Under the pieces are notes generated by a model. The model saw nothing but the letters and a program-made list of their open reading frames with translations. It did no database searches and had not been told where the DNA came from. Below, piece after piece: positions 45,234 to 54,498 of a DNA stretch of 59,383 nt. The stretch lies in assembly GCA_011049115.1 (NCBI GenBank), contig DSCM01000090.1, positions 1 to 59,383 of the forward strand, in the 5' to 3' direction. The first letter of the stretch is position 1. Each line of letters opens with the position of its first letter. This DNA comes from Pseudomonadota bacterium. GTDB lineage: Bacteria > Desulfobacterota > Anaeroferrophillalia > Anaeroferrophillales > Tharpellaceae. Both the position numbers and the translations under genes were made by a program.

Positions 45234-46913
45234 CTAGCCCTCAATATATTCTCCAAAAACCTCACGCAACACCCCACAGACTTCCCCCAGGGTCGCATAG
45301 GTTTTGACTGCGGCGATAATCGCCGGCAACAGGTTGACCCCTGATTCCGCCGTCCGGCGAAGCACCTGCAAAGAATTTTCAACCGCGGCGGCATCGCGGC
45401 GGGCCTTCATCGCGGCCAGGCTTTCACGCTGCTCAATTTCCATCTCCGGCTTGATCCGCAGAAGGCTGGTGGGCGGCGCCTCTTCGATCACAAAGCGGTT
45501 AACCCCGACAATCACCTGATCCCCGGTTTCCACTGACTTCTGGTAAGCATAAGCGCTGTCGCCGATTTCCTGCTGAATATAACCTGCTTCAATCGCTTTG
45601 ACCACCCCCCCGAGGTCATCAATTTTCTTGATATAAGCCAACGCCTTTTCTTCAATCTGCGCGGTCAACGACTCCACCATATAGGAACCGGCCAGCGGAT
45701 CAATAGTATCGGCAACCCCGCTCTCATGCGCGATAATCTGCTGAGTGCGCAGGGCGATGCGCACCGAATCCTCGGTCGGCAGACAAAGGGCCTCGTCGCG
45801 TGAATTGGTATGCAGCGAATTGGTGCCGCCTAACACCGCCGCCAAAGCCTGCATGGTCACCCGAACAACATTGTTGTCCGGCTGCTGCGCCGTCAGGCTG
45901 CAACCGGCTGTCTGCGTATGAAAACGCATCATCAGCGAGGAGGCTTTCCGAGCCCCAAAACGCTCTTTCATCAGACGGGCCCAGAGACGGCGCGCGGCCC
46001 TGAACTTAGCCACTTCTTCGAGAAAATTGTTATGCACATTAAAAAAGAAGGAGAGGCGCTGCGCGAAGGCATCGACGTCAAGACCGGTTTTCACGGCCGC
46101 ATCGACGTAAGCCAGTCCATCGGCTAGGGTAAAGGCCACCTCCTGCACCGCAGAAGAGCCGGCTTCGCGGATATGATACCCACTGATACTGATGGTATTC
46201 CAGTTGGGCAGATAATCCTTACAGTAAGAAAAGATATCGGTGATGATCTTCATCGACGGCTGGGGGGGAAAGATATAGGTGCCCCGGGCGAAATACTCCT
46301 TCAGGACATCATTCTGAATCGTGCCCCGCAGCTGTTCCGAGCCGACCCCCTGCTTTTCCGCCACCGCGATATACATCGCCAACAAAGCCGCAGCTGGCGC
46401 GTTGATGGTCATCGAGGTACTGACCTTGTCCAAGGCGATCTGGTCAAAGAGAATTTCCATGTCCGCCAACGAGTCAATCGCCACCCCAACCTTGCCGACC
46501 TCGCCGTCGGCAAGCTCATGGTCGGAATCATAACCAATCTGAGTCGGCAGGTCAAAAGCCACGCTCAAACCGGTCTGGCCCTGAGCCAACAGATAACGAT
46601 AACGTTCGTTGGTCTGCCGGGCTGAACCAAAACCGGCGTACTGGCGCATGGTCCAGAAACGAGCTCGATACATGGTCGGCTGCACCCCGCGGGTAAAAGG
46701 ATACTCCCCGGGAAAACCGACATCCTCGGTATAGTCAACCCCTTCAACATCAAGCGGGGTAAACAGCCGCTTCACCTCAATACCTGAGGTTGTGGTAAAA
46801 ACCGGTTTGCGTTCGGGAAAACGACTTAAGGCCTTATCAACCATATCCTGCCACTGGGCTTGACGTTCGACCCGCCGCGCCTTGTCGTCGGCGTGAGTAC
46901 AACAGCTCATCAT
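45234..46913 (-). CDS. mcmA1: Methylmalonyl-CoA mutase, catalytic subunit
   Basis: Catalytic TIM-barrel subunit of 559 residues that interconverts methylmalonyl-CoA and succinyl-CoA. Characteristic parts are [20 protein letters not shown], the Tyr/Arg active-site region [33 protein letters not shown] and [19 protein letters not shown], with [20 protein letters not shown]. It lacks the B12 domain, which is supplied by the gene 102 bp downstream. Upstream is a repeat-bearing intergenic region. In a propionate or odd-chain pathway it links propionyl-CoA to the C4 acids. Confidence 0.96.
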   Translation of the reverse strand: MMSCCTHADDKARRVERQAQWQDMVDKALSRFPERKPVFTTTSGIEVKRLFTPLDVEGVDYTEDVGFPGEYPFTRGVQPTMYRARFWTMRQYAGFGSARQTNERYRYLLAQGQTGLSVAFDLPTQIGYDSDHELADGEVGKVGVAIDSLADMEILFDQIALDKVSTSMTINAPAAALLAMYIAVAEKQGVGSEQLRGTIQNDVLKEYFARGTYIFPPQPSMKIITDIFSYCKDYLPNWNTISISGYHIREAGSSAVQEVAFTLADGLAYVDAAVKTGLDVDAFAQRLSFFFNVHNNFLEEVAKFRAARRLWARLMKERFGARKASSLMMRFHTQTAGCSLTAQQPDNNVVRVTMQALAAVLGGTNSLHTNSRDEALCLPTEDSVRIALRTQQIIAHESGVADTIDPLAGSYMVESLTAQIEEKALAYIKKIDDLGGVVKAIEAGYIQQEIGDSAYAYQKSVETGDQVIVGVNRFVIEEAPPTSLLRIKPEMEIEQRESLAAMKARRDAAAVENSLQVLRRTAESGVNLLPAIIAAVKTYATLGEVCGVLREVFGEYIEG

Positions 46914-46925
46914 AACACCTCACTC

Positions 46926-46959
46926 TACTATAATGCGGGCCTTGAACCCGCAACCCAAG
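46926..46959 (-). repeat. Partial copy of the dispersed repeat (34 bp)
   Basis: Reverse-strand fragment containing only the terminal module, reading GGGTTGCGGG, a short loop, CCCGCATTATAGTA. It matches the end of the full units in sequence and hairpin. It lies just upstream of mcmA1. Confidence 0.55.
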
Positions 46960-47130
46960 AATAAACGCCCCGGCAGATTGGCCAATCAGCAACTGCCGGA
47001 GTTAAGTTTTGTTACTTTGCGTCCCCCGGCTTAACCAGGGCATTGCCGCCGGCGCTCAAAACCGTCCCCGCACCGAAACGGGCCGACCTCAAATGTTCTG
47101 GTTTTTGCGACCACATTTCGACCGTGCGGC

Positions 47131-47231
47131 ACTAATGCGGGGCAACCCCAACGCCCTCCACGGCCCGCTAACAAGCACTTTCATCCATTCATTTTCTGGT
47201 GTTTTCAAACCGAAAATCAACGGTTAGGTAC
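47131..47231 (-). repeat. Dispersed structured repeat, copy 4 (diverged)
   Basis: Minus-strand copy that begins at the last base of the carboxyltransferase stop codon with GTACCTAACCG. Then come arms TTTTCGGTTT and ACACCAGAAAATG, AAGTGCTTGTT, GGGCCGTGGAGG, and a terminal hairpin GGGGTTGCCCC followed by GCATTAGT. A further AAAAACCAGAACATTTGA at 47091-47108 could be the trace of another unit. The intergenic region 46914-47230 otherwise holds no gene. Confidence 0.65.
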
Positions 47232-48784
47232 TACAGCGGAATATTTCCATGTTTGCGATAGGGCAGCTGTTCTTCCTTGTCCTGAAGCATCTCCAGGGCC
47301 CGAATGATCTTGATCCGGGTCATCTCAGGTTTGATCACTTCATCGACAAAACCATACGCCGCGGCGCGATAGGGGTTGGCAAAATTGGCCTTGTATTCAT
47401 CAACCAGCTCCTGACGTTTGGCCACCGGATCAGCCGCGCCCTTGAGCTCCTTGTTGAAAACGATATTGACCGCGCCATCCGGACCCATCACCGAATATTC
47501 AGCGGTCGGATAAGCATAATGAATGTCGGCCCCGAGCTGGCGCGAAGACATGGCGCAGTAAGCACCACCAAAGGATTTGCGGGTGGTAATCGTAATTTTC
47601 GGCACCGTAGCTTCGGCATAGGCGAAGATGATCTTGGCCCCGTGGCGAATGATACCGCCAAATTCCTGTCCGGTTCCGGGCAGATAACCGGGCACATCGA
47701 CGAAGGTCAGCAGCGGGATATTGAAACAATCACAGAAACGTATAAAACGGGCGCATTTATCGGAAGCGTTGATATCCAGACAACCGGCCATAAAATTCGG
47801 CTGATTGGCAATAATACCGACGGATTCTCCATTAAAACGCGCAAAACCAATGACTAAATTAGCCGCGTACTGAGGCTGAATCTCCATAAAGTCGCCACGG
47901 TCGGCCACCAGCTTGATAATCTTCTTGATATCATAGGGCCGCCGGGAATCAGCCGGAACCACCTCATTGAGTTCCGGAATCAGTTTCTCGACCTCGCCGT
48001 CAAAATCAAGCAGCGGCGCTTTTTCCCGATTGCTCTGAGGCAGAAAGGAAAGCAGGCGTTTGATCTGATCAATCGTGTCCCGATCATTTTCACCCGCCAT
48101 ATGAGCCACCCCGCTGGTCTTCATATGCGTATTGGCGCCGCCAAGCTTTTCCTGAGTGACATCTTCATTGGTCACGGTCTTGATGACATTAGGACCGGTA
48201 ATGAACATGTAACTGGTATTTTTCGTCATGACGATAAAATCCATGATCGCCGGTGAATACACCGCCCCCCCGGCGCAGGGTCCGAGGATCGCCGCAATCT
48301 GGGGAATCACCCCGGAATAGATGGTATTACGATAAAAGAGTTCGGCGTAACCGCCGAGGCTGGAAACCCCCTCATGGATGCGGGCGCCGCCGGAATCGTT
48401 AAGAGCAATAAAAGGTGCTCCGTTTTTAGCCGCCATGTCGAGAAGCTTACACATCTTCTGAGCGTTGGTCTCGCTCAGTGTGCCGCCGATCGCAGTAAAA
48501 TCCTGAGCACAGGCATAGGTCAGGCGACCGTTTACCCGACCGTAACCGCTGACCACTCCATCACCGACAATCTTGTTTTTCTCCATCCCGAAGTCCGTAC
48601 AGCGATGGGTAACGAACTTGTCGATCTCCTCGAAGGTCCCCTCGTCAAAAAAGTAAAGCATGCGCTCCCGGGCGGTCAGCTTACCGGCCTCATGCTGTTT
48701 GGCGATACGATCGGCACCGCCACTGAGCTCGGCGGCCTGGTTCATTTGCTCCAAACGTTCCAACTGGGCTTCTCTCAAAGACAT
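47231..48784 (-). CDS. Acyl-CoA carboxylase/decarboxylase carboxyltransferase subunit (PccB/MmdA)
   Basis: Carboxyltransferase of 517 residues of the propionyl-CoA carboxylase beta / methylmalonyl-CoA decarboxylase alpha family. CoA- and biotin-binding oxyanion motifs appear in LNDSGGARIHEGVSSLGGYA, LGPCAGGAVYSPAIMDF, and DVPGYLPGTGQEFGGIIRHG with TRKSFGGAYCAM. Next to the mutase genes it suggests a propionyl-CoA/methylmalonyl-CoA step. The biotin carrier and carboxylase or membrane decarboxylase subunits are not in the window, so direction (carboxylase, decarboxylase or transcarboxylase) cannot be read. Confidence 0.93.
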   Translation of the reverse strand: MSLREAQLERLEQMNQAAELSGGADRIAKQHEAGKLTARERMLYFFDEGTFEEIDKFVTHRCTDFGMEKNKIVGDGVVSGYGRVNGRLTYACAQDFTAIGGTLSETNAQKMCKLLDMAAKNGAPFIALNDSGGARIHEGVSSLGGYAELFYRNTIYSGVIPQIAAILGPCAGGAVYSPAIMDFIVMTKNTSYMFITGPNVIKTVTNEDVTQEKLGGANTHMKTSGVAHMAGENDRDTIDQIKRLLSFLPQSNREKAPLLDFDGEVEKLIPELNEVVPADSRRPYDIKKIIKLVADRGDFMEIQPQYAANLVIGFARFNGESVGIIANQPNFMAGCLDINASDKCARFIRFCDCFNIPLLTFVDVPGYLPGTGQEFGGIIRHGAKIIFAYAEATVPKITITTRKSFGGAYCAMSSRQLGADIHYAYPTAEYSVMGPDGAVNIVFNKELKGAADPVAKRQELVDEYKANFANPYRAAAYGFVDEVIKPEMTRIKIIRALEMLQDKEEQLPYRKHGNIPL

Positions 48785-48820
48785 CAGGTTACTCCCTTAC
48801 TAAAAATTAAAGACCTTCTC

Positions 48821-48837
48821 ATTGTATACTGCATACC
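48821..48837. promoter_or_regulatory. Candidate operator shared with porC
   Basis: On the minus strand GGTATGCAGTATACAAT, 14 of 17 identical with the site at 42580-42596. It lies between the predicted -10 and the start codon, as expected for a repressor site. Confidence 0.5.
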
Positions 48838-48858
48838 ATAACGACAGACGACTTCACT

Positions 48859-48884
48859 ATTATAGTAACCGCTTGACTGTCAAG
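48859..48884 (-). promoter_or_regulatory. Promoter region of the carboxyltransferase gene with inverted repeat
   Basis: On the minus strand a consensus TATAAT (48859-48864) lies downstream of CTTGACAGTCAAG (48872-48884), a 13-bp inverted repeat that includes TTGACA. The TTGACA-to-TATAAT distance is only 13 bases, so either an unusual spacing is used or the inverted repeat is an activator or operator site. Confidence 0.4.
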
Positions 48885-48898
48885 AATTATTTTCCGCC

Positions 48899-50206
48899 TT
48901 AGCGGCCAACCCCGACATAAGTAAAACCGAGAGCCTTCAGTTTGGCCCCATCGTAAACATTGCGCAAATCGGCAAAACGGGGCGCGGCCAGCAGCTCGCG
49001 TAAACGCTCAAGATCCAGATAGCGAAATTGGTTCCACTCAGTCATCAGAACCAGGACATCGGCGCCGGCCGCCGCGTCATAGGCATCGGCGGCATAGAAA
49101 ATCCGCTCTTTGCCGTAAAATTCCTGAAAGGACTTGATCGCTTCCGGATCATAAGCACGAATCCTGGCGCCGGCCGCCAGCATCGCCTCGACAAAAGCCA
49201 GCGCCGGAGCATCGCGGGCATCATCGGTTTCCGGCTTAAAGGAAAGCCCCAGCAAAGCGATGGTTTTTCCGGCAACCTCGCCGCCCAGCAGGGCGCTCAC
49301 CTTTTCGACCATTCTCAGGCGCTGGCGCTGATTGACGGCAACCACGGCCTCGACAATGGCCAGGGGCTCGTCGTACTGGCGGGCGGTGGCAACCAGGGCC
49401 AGGGTGTCCTTGGGAAAACAGGAGCCCCCGTAACCGGGGCCGGCATGAAGAAATTTCTTGCCGATGCGACCGTCCAGCCCGATGCCGCGAGCCACCTGCT
49501 GCACATTGGCTCCGACCTTCTCACAAAGATTGGCGATTTCGTTAATAAAGCTGATCTTGGTCGCAAGAAAGGCGTTGGCCGCATATTTGGTAAGTTCGGC
49601 GGTTTCAATATTGGTCAGAACAAAGGGGGTTTCATTGAGATACAGGACATTGTAGATATCCTTCATAATGGCCGCCGCCTGCTCGCTTTCCGTGCCGATC
49701 ACCACGCGATCGGGACGCATGAAATCGGCAATCGCCGACCCTTCCCGTAAAAATTCCGGGTTGGATACCACATCGAAATTAATTCTGGCCGGCTGATGTT
49801 CGCGGATCACCTCTTTGACCATCTGACCGGTGCCGACCGGCACCGTACTTTTATCGACCACCACCTTGTAGCCGTTCATATAACGACCGATATCGGCGGC
49901 CACCGCTCGAATCTGACTAAGATCGGCCGAACCATCCGCCGCCGGCGGGGTGCCGACCGCGATAAAAATAACCAGGGAGACGCCAATTCCCTGTCGCAGA
50001 TCGGTGCTGAAGGAAAGACGCCGCTGTTTGACATTGCGCTCCACCAGATCTTCCAGCCCGGGCTCATAAATCGGCATCACCCCGCGATTGAGGGACGCGA
50101 TCTTGGCCTCGTCAAGGTCGACGCAGGTCACGTTCATGCCGAATTCAGCCAGACAGGCGCCGGTTACCAGGCCGACATAGCCGCTGCCGATCACGGTTAT
50201 ATGCAT
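48899..50206 (-). CDS. ugd: UDP-glucose 6-dehydrogenase
   Basis: NAD-dependent oxidation of UDP-glucose to UDP-glucuronate for surface polysaccharides. The 435 residues start with the Rossmann motif MHITVIGSGYVGLVTGACLA, include VDKSTVPVGTG, the catalytic Cys in HAGPGYGGSCFPKDTLAL, and the C-terminal SFKPETDDARDAPAL. I chose ATG 50206 (GGGAGAAAATACG upstream) over an upstream in-frame ATG at 50260. Likely envelope-related with lptD 131 bp upstream. Confidence 0.95.
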   Translation of the reverse strand: MHITVIGSGYVGLVTGACLAEFGMNVTCVDLDEAKIASLNRGVMPIYEPGLEDLVERNVKQRRLSFSTDLRQGIGVSLVIFIAVGTPPAADGSADLSQIRAVAADIGRYMNGYKVVVDKSTVPVGTGQMVKEVIREHQPARINFDVVSNPEFLREGSAIADFMRPDRVVIGTESEQAAAIMKDIYNVLYLNETPFVLTNIETAELTKYAANAFLATKISFINEIANLCEKVGANVQQVARGIGLDGRIGKKFLHAGPGYGGSCFPKDTLALVATARQYDEPLAIVEAVVAVNQRQRLRMVEKVSALLGGEVAGKTIALLGLSFKPETDDARDAPALAFVEAMLAAGARIRAYDPEAIKSFQEFYGKERIFYAADAYDAAAGADVLVLMTEWNQFRYLDLERLRELLAAPRFADLRNVYDGAKLKALGFTYVGVGR

Positions 50207-50337
50207 CGTATTTTCTCCCTTCCCTGAATCTTCGTCAAACCATTTAGTAAATGCAGCCAACCCGGGAAAGCAGGGGGCATGACCTGATTTTCACATTACA
50301 GCCCAAGTCCAAATCATCTGCGCCGAAAGTTACCGTT

Positions 50338-52524
50338 TTATTTACTCCCCAGACCGCCCAGCCCATTAAAACTCACCAGCAGGCGAAAGGAAAGATCGTA
50401 AGGATCCCGCTCCTCATTGATGGAAAAATCCAGGGCCCAGCATTGTGGATGGTAGTTGAAACCATAAATGGTCTCCCAGAGATGACTGTCGGCGATCGAA
50501 TAACGGACCGCGCCGTAAACATCAAGCCAGCGCCACAGCGGCAGGTGCGCGGAAGTCGTAAGAATCTCAAGCTGGTCCTGCTCGTAACGGTATTCCAGCG
50601 CCAGAAAATCCCCTCGCCGATCTCGGGTCGACAGCAACGCGGTCATCAGCTGACAAGCATTTTCATAGGGATCAAAACGATTCTCGACCTTCAGATAAAG
50701 TCCGCCGCCTCGACTTTTAAGCTCCAGACGGCTAAAAAAAGCGGAAGCATGCTGATCGTCGCTGAAAAACCGACGACCGTCGGCAACGTCTATAAAACTG
50801 TAGGCCTGACCTAGCTGAAACTTGAGCCATTCATGATACTCGAAACGATCCGCAGCTTCGGGCTGAGGATAGCGGCCGACCAGGCGACTGACCAGCGACC
50901 AGGAAACATTACTCTCCTCCGCCAGAAAATCCAGATCATCAAAAACCGGCAGTTCCTTCTGGTCGACATCCGGAACGTAGCGATAAGCGACGGTCGGCTC
51001 CAGGGTATGCAACAGCCGATCCATGCCCCACCAGTCAAAATCATAAACCTTTTCCGCAACGGTTCTCAGTTCAGCCCCGGCGGCCAGGGTTTCCCGCGAC
51101 TCGCGGCTCTTTTTACCGGCGTCCCGTTCACTGAGTTGATACCAGGTTTCCCGCAGTTCGAGAAAAGGGCTGAGCTCAAAAGCACCCAGTTTAAACGGCA
51201 GGGTCAGTTGAGGGTGAACATCGATACGATGGCCACGTTCACCTTCCCGGCGCCAGAAATGGCTATAACTCATCCCCGCTCGCCAGAAAATCCAGTCCTG
51301 ATCGGCAAGCGCGCGATTACGGGCAAAAAAGGTGATCTCAGGTAACAGCTGCAGGGTCTGATCATCATTGGCGCGCAGTAATGACTGATAGTAACGCGCT
51401 TCGGCGGCCCCACCGTAGGCCTCCCCGTTGTGACCGGCACTGACGAGGGAACGCAGATAGGTATCGGTTTTGCTGTCAAGATTATCCAACTCATCGATAA
51501 AAGCCCCGCTAAAGGTATCGGGAAAATCCTCCAGATACTCGTTGTCGCTGACCAGGTTGACCGCGGCCTTTAAAATCGTACCATGCTTCAGGGTCTGAAG
51601 ATGATGCGCTCCCAGGGCCCAGCGTTCCTGGTCGGCATCAGGATAATCCTTTGGGCTATCCTTGACCAGCCGGTCACTGATAAAGGATGCGCTGAGATCC
51701 CCCTTGGCCCGCTCATCGATAACGTAGCGATATTCAGCCCCAAACCTGACCCCTCTTTGACTATAGATTTCGGGATAAAGGGTCAGATCCTGAGAACGGT
51801 CGATCGCCCAAAAAAAGGCATTTTTGACCACCACCCCATCCTTGTCGGAATAGCCGATCCCGGGCAGAAGAAAACCGGTCTGGCGCTTGGTATTAACCGG
51901 AAAAACCCCTTTTGGCAGATAGAGGACCGGCACATTTTTAATCGCGAAGACGGCGTTGTCGACGATGCCGTAACCATTCTCCCTGATTTCGACCCGGCGA
52001 CAGCGGATCAGCCAGGCGGCGCGCTCGGCATCACAGGTAGTCAGGGTCGCGTTTCTGACATCGTAGGCCTGGGGCCCGGTCTTTTCGATCTGTTCTCCGG
52101 TAATATAGTAATTTTTCTCTTTAATGAAAATCCGGCCCTCCCGAATCGAGCCGATCTGATCACGATAATTAAATTTAAGATAACGACAGGCGAGATAATC
52201 GCTGCGATCGCGCAACAGCACCTCTCCCCAGGCCTCAAATTCGGTTTTCGCCTGATTGAGAATCGCCTTGTCGGCCTTGAGTTCCATACCTTTCTGACGA
52301 ATCACGACCTCGCCCTGAGCATGATACAGACCGGCCTGCTTGTCATAGTAAAGATACCGGGCCTCAATCTCAACCGTTTTGTCGGCGACCACGGCCGCCG
52401 CGCCGGGCAGTTCCGGCACCGCGGCCCCGAGCGGACCAGAGGGGACCAGCAACAGGATCAGAAACAAAAAGAAAAACTGTAAAGCCTTGTTTTTTCCGAT
52501 CAGTCTCAAGATGGATGATGTCAT
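50338..52524 (-). CDS. lptD: LPS assembly protein LptD (OstA)
   Basis: Outer-membrane beta-barrel that inserts lipopolysaccharide into the outer leaflet. The 728 residues start with a signal peptide (hydrophobic FFFLFLILLLVPSG), then an OstA-like periplasmic jellyroll (about 45-200, e.g. YHAQGEVVIRQKGMELKADK) and a large C-terminal barrel rich in aromatic strands. The disulfide-type Cys pairs of E. coli LptD are not obvious. Its ATG overlaps the stop of the FMN reductase (ATGA). It implies an LPS-bearing Gram-negative cell. Confidence 0.93.
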   Translation of the reverse strand: MTSSILRLIGKNKALQFFFLFLILLLVPSGPLGAAVPELPGAAAVVADKTVEIEARYLYYDKQAGLYHAQGEVVIRQKGMELKADKAILNQAKTEFEAWGEVLLRDRSDYLACRYLKFNYRDQIGSIREGRIFIKEKNYYITGEQIEKTGPQAYDVRNATLTTCDAERAAWLIRCRRVEIRENGYGIVDNAVFAIKNVPVLYLPKGVFPVNTKRQTGFLLPGIGYSDKDGVVVKNAFFWAIDRSQDLTLYPEIYSQRGVRFGAEYRYVIDERAKGDLSASFISDRLVKDSPKDYPDADQERWALGAHHLQTLKHGTILKAAVNLVSDNEYLEDFPDTFSGAFIDELDNLDSKTDTYLRSLVSAGHNGEAYGGAAEARYYQSLLRANDDQTLQLLPEITFFARNRALADQDWIFWRAGMSYSHFWRREGERGHRIDVHPQLTLPFKLGAFELSPFLELRETWYQLSERDAGKKSRESRETLAAGAELRTVAEKVYDFDWWGMDRLLHTLEPTVAYRYVPDVDQKELPVFDDLDFLAEESNVSWSLVSRLVGRYPQPEAADRFEYHEWLKFQLGQAYSFIDVADGRRFFSDDQHASAFFSRLELKSRGGGLYLKVENRFDPYENACQLMTALLSTRDRRGDFLALEYRYEQDQLEILTTSAHLPLWRWLDVYGAVRYSIADSHLWETIYGFNYHPQCWALDFSINEERDPYDLSFRLLVSFNGLGGLGSK

Positions 52525-53114
52525 TTTTGGTTTTTCCGAACTTCGACCACCAGATCAATCCCGGCTTGCCGGGCTTCAGCCAGATATTCAGGATATTGTA
52601 AAATCTCGTCGGCTTCATCCAGGCCACGATAACCCAGGCTTCGCCATAACGAGGTACCAAAAGTATCAAAGAAATATTTAACGCTGAGTTCTGCGCCGGT
52701 AAAAAGATTCTTTCCCCGAGTGGCTCCGGCTGCCAGAAAAAGCCCGGGCCGAGGATTATCCAGCCGCCCCAGCGGTTTATGATCAAGCCAGTATTTCTTC
52801 ACCCACAGAGATTGACAACGATCCATCACGGCTTTGACATGCGCGCTGACCGCATAAAAAAAGATCGGCGAGGCCAACATGACCGCCTGAGCCTGCAGCA
52901 GACTTTCCGCTAAGGCCTGAAAATCATCCTTGAGGGCACAGCGGCCATGTTCCTTGCAGGCGTAGATTTCCAGGCAGGGCGTAATTTTAAGATCACGCAA
53001 AACGATCTCGACAACCTCGGCCCCGGCTCCGCGTGCGCCGGCCACGGCCTCGGCCAGCAGTTTCGCGGTATTGCCCCAACGCCGGGGGCTGCCGTAAAGC
53101 GCGACGATCCGCAT
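52521..53114 (-). CDS. NADPH-dependent FMN reductase/flavodoxin-fold protein
   Basis: Flavodoxin-like oxidoreductase of 197 residues. The FMN phosphate loop is VALYGSPRRWGNTAKLLAEA; a Cys-containing segment (ITPCLEIYACKEHGRCALKDD) is typical of the anaerobic iron-sulfur flavoprotein-related group, followed by LASPIFFYAVSAHVKAVMDR. The ATG at 53114 has GAGGTGAAT upstream; the frame is open 29 more codons. Substrate unknown; it is translationally coupled to lptD, an unusual pairing. Confidence 0.9.
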   Translation of the reverse strand: MRIVALYGSPRRWGNTAKLLAEAVAGARGAGAEVVEIVLRDLKITPCLEIYACKEHGRCALKDDFQALAESLLQAQAVMLASPIFFYAVSAHVKAVMDRCQSLWVKKYWLDHKPLGRLDNPRPGLFLAAGATRGKNLFTGAELSVKYFFDTFGTSLWRSLGYRGLDEADEILQYPEYLAEARQAGIDLVVEVRKNQK

Positions 53115-53145
53115 GCATTCACCTCTTCCCCAAAAGGAAATCCGC

Positions 53146-54441
53146 CTAGGCCGCCGGTCGATTAACCGGCAGATCCAGCACCTCAAAAGCCTCGCCGACA
53201 CAATACAGCGAACCGGTCAGAAAAATCAGATCCGCGGCCTGGGCCCGGTGGCGCGCCAGAGCGAAGGCTTCGCTCACGGACTCGGTTATCATGACCTGGG
53301 AACAATAGTTTTGTATCTCCAGCGCCAGGCTCCGGGGATTACAGGAGCGATCCAGCTGCGCCCGGGTGACAATCACCTCGTCCGCCAGAGGACCCAGCTG
53401 AACCGCCATTTCCCGAATCCGTTTATCCTTCATGGCCCCCAGCAAAAGAATCAGCCGACGCTCACCCTTCAAACGGCGCAATTCCGGAACCAGCGCCCGG
53501 ACACCATGCGGATTATGGGCCCCGTCAAGATAGATATCCGGGCGACTCGCAACCTGCTGCAGCCGTCCGGGCCAGGAAACCTCTCGCAAGGCCGCGGCGA
53601 CCTTGCGCGGGTCAAGCTCAAACAGCCCCTCATGGGCCAGAATCTCAAAAGCCCGCAAGGCCAAGGCGGCATTGTCATGTTGATGTCGGCCGCGCATGGC
53701 CGTTTCCAGCCCGGTAAAGCTGTGTTCGGAACCATAATAAGAAAATGAACCGTCACCCTGCCGACGCACGCGGAAATCCCGCCCCAGAAAACTGGCGGAG
53801 GCTCCCAGCTCACGTTGACGCCCGGCCAGGAGATTCCGAATCTTTTCATTCCTGACCCCGGAAACCAGGGGCACTCCGGGTTTGAGAATGCCCGCTTTTT
53901 CCGCCGCCACGGCGAGCAGGGTCGAGCCCAGGAACTCTTCGTGTTCAATCGCGACATTGGTAATCATCGTCAACAGCGGCTTAGGCACGACGTTGGTCGC
54001 ATCGAGACGCCCCCCAAGACCGGTCTCCAGCAGGACAATATCCGGACGCTGCCGGGCGAAATAAAGCAGGGCCATGCAGGTGGTAAAGTCAAAAAAGGTG
54101 ACGATCCGAGGAATCCTTTCCACCACAGGCCGCAGTTCCCGGGTCAGAGCCACAATCTCCGCCTCGCTGATCGGTGTATCATCGATGGTTATCCGTTCGG
54201 AAAAATGGCGCAGGTGCGGCGAGCTGTAGACCCCGACGGAAAGTCCGTGCCGGCGCAGCAACTCACGCAAAAAGGCAATGCTTGACCCCTTGCCGTTACT
54301 GCCGGCGACATGAACAATCCGCAAAGAGTCCTGAGGATTGGCGACGGCGGCACAAAGCTCGACGATATTTTCCAGCCCCAGGCTGATCCCGAAATGCTCG
54401 AGCCCGTAGAGATAATCGAGCGTTTCCTGAAATGAATCCAT
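53146..54441 (-). CDS. folC: Bifunctional folylpolyglutamate synthase/dihydrofolate synthase
   Basis: Mur-ligase-family enzyme of 431 residues that adds glutamate to dihydropteroate and folates. P-loop HVAGSNGKGSSIAFLRELL, the substrate segment SPHLRHFSERITIDD, LLETGLGGRLDATNVV, and YLDGAHNPHGVRAL are diagnostic. It lies 57 bp downstream of polA and 31 bp upstream of the FMN reductase. Housekeeping gene. Confidence 0.96.
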   Translation of the reverse strand: MDSFQETLDYLYGLEHFGISLGLENIVELCAAVANPQDSLRIVHVAGSNGKGSSIAFLRELLRRHGLSVGVYSSPHLRHFSERITIDDTPISEAEIVALTRELRPVVERIPRIVTFFDFTTCMALLYFARQRPDIVLLETGLGGRLDATNVVPKPLLTMITNVAIEHEEFLGSTLLAVAAEKAGILKPGVPLVSGVRNEKIRNLLAGRQRELGASASFLGRDFRVRRQGDGSFSYYGSEHSFTGLETAMRGRHQHDNAALALRAFEILAHEGLFELDPRKVAAALREVSWPGRLQQVASRPDIYLDGAHNPHGVRALVPELRRLKGERRLILLLGAMKDKRIREMAVQLGPLADEVIVTRAQLDRSCNPRSLALEIQNYCSQVMITESVSEAFALARHRAQAADLIFLTGSLYCVGEAFEVLDLPVNRPAA

Positions 54442-54498
54442 GCTCTTTCAGCCAGCCTCCACAACCTTAATCGAAAACAAGCCCGCCGCGCCATTGAT

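Noticed and set aside
46914-47230. Cobalamin riboswitch before the B12-dependent mutase
   Set aside because: No B12-box or recognisable riboswitch core; the region consists of repeat copies and unremarkable sequence.
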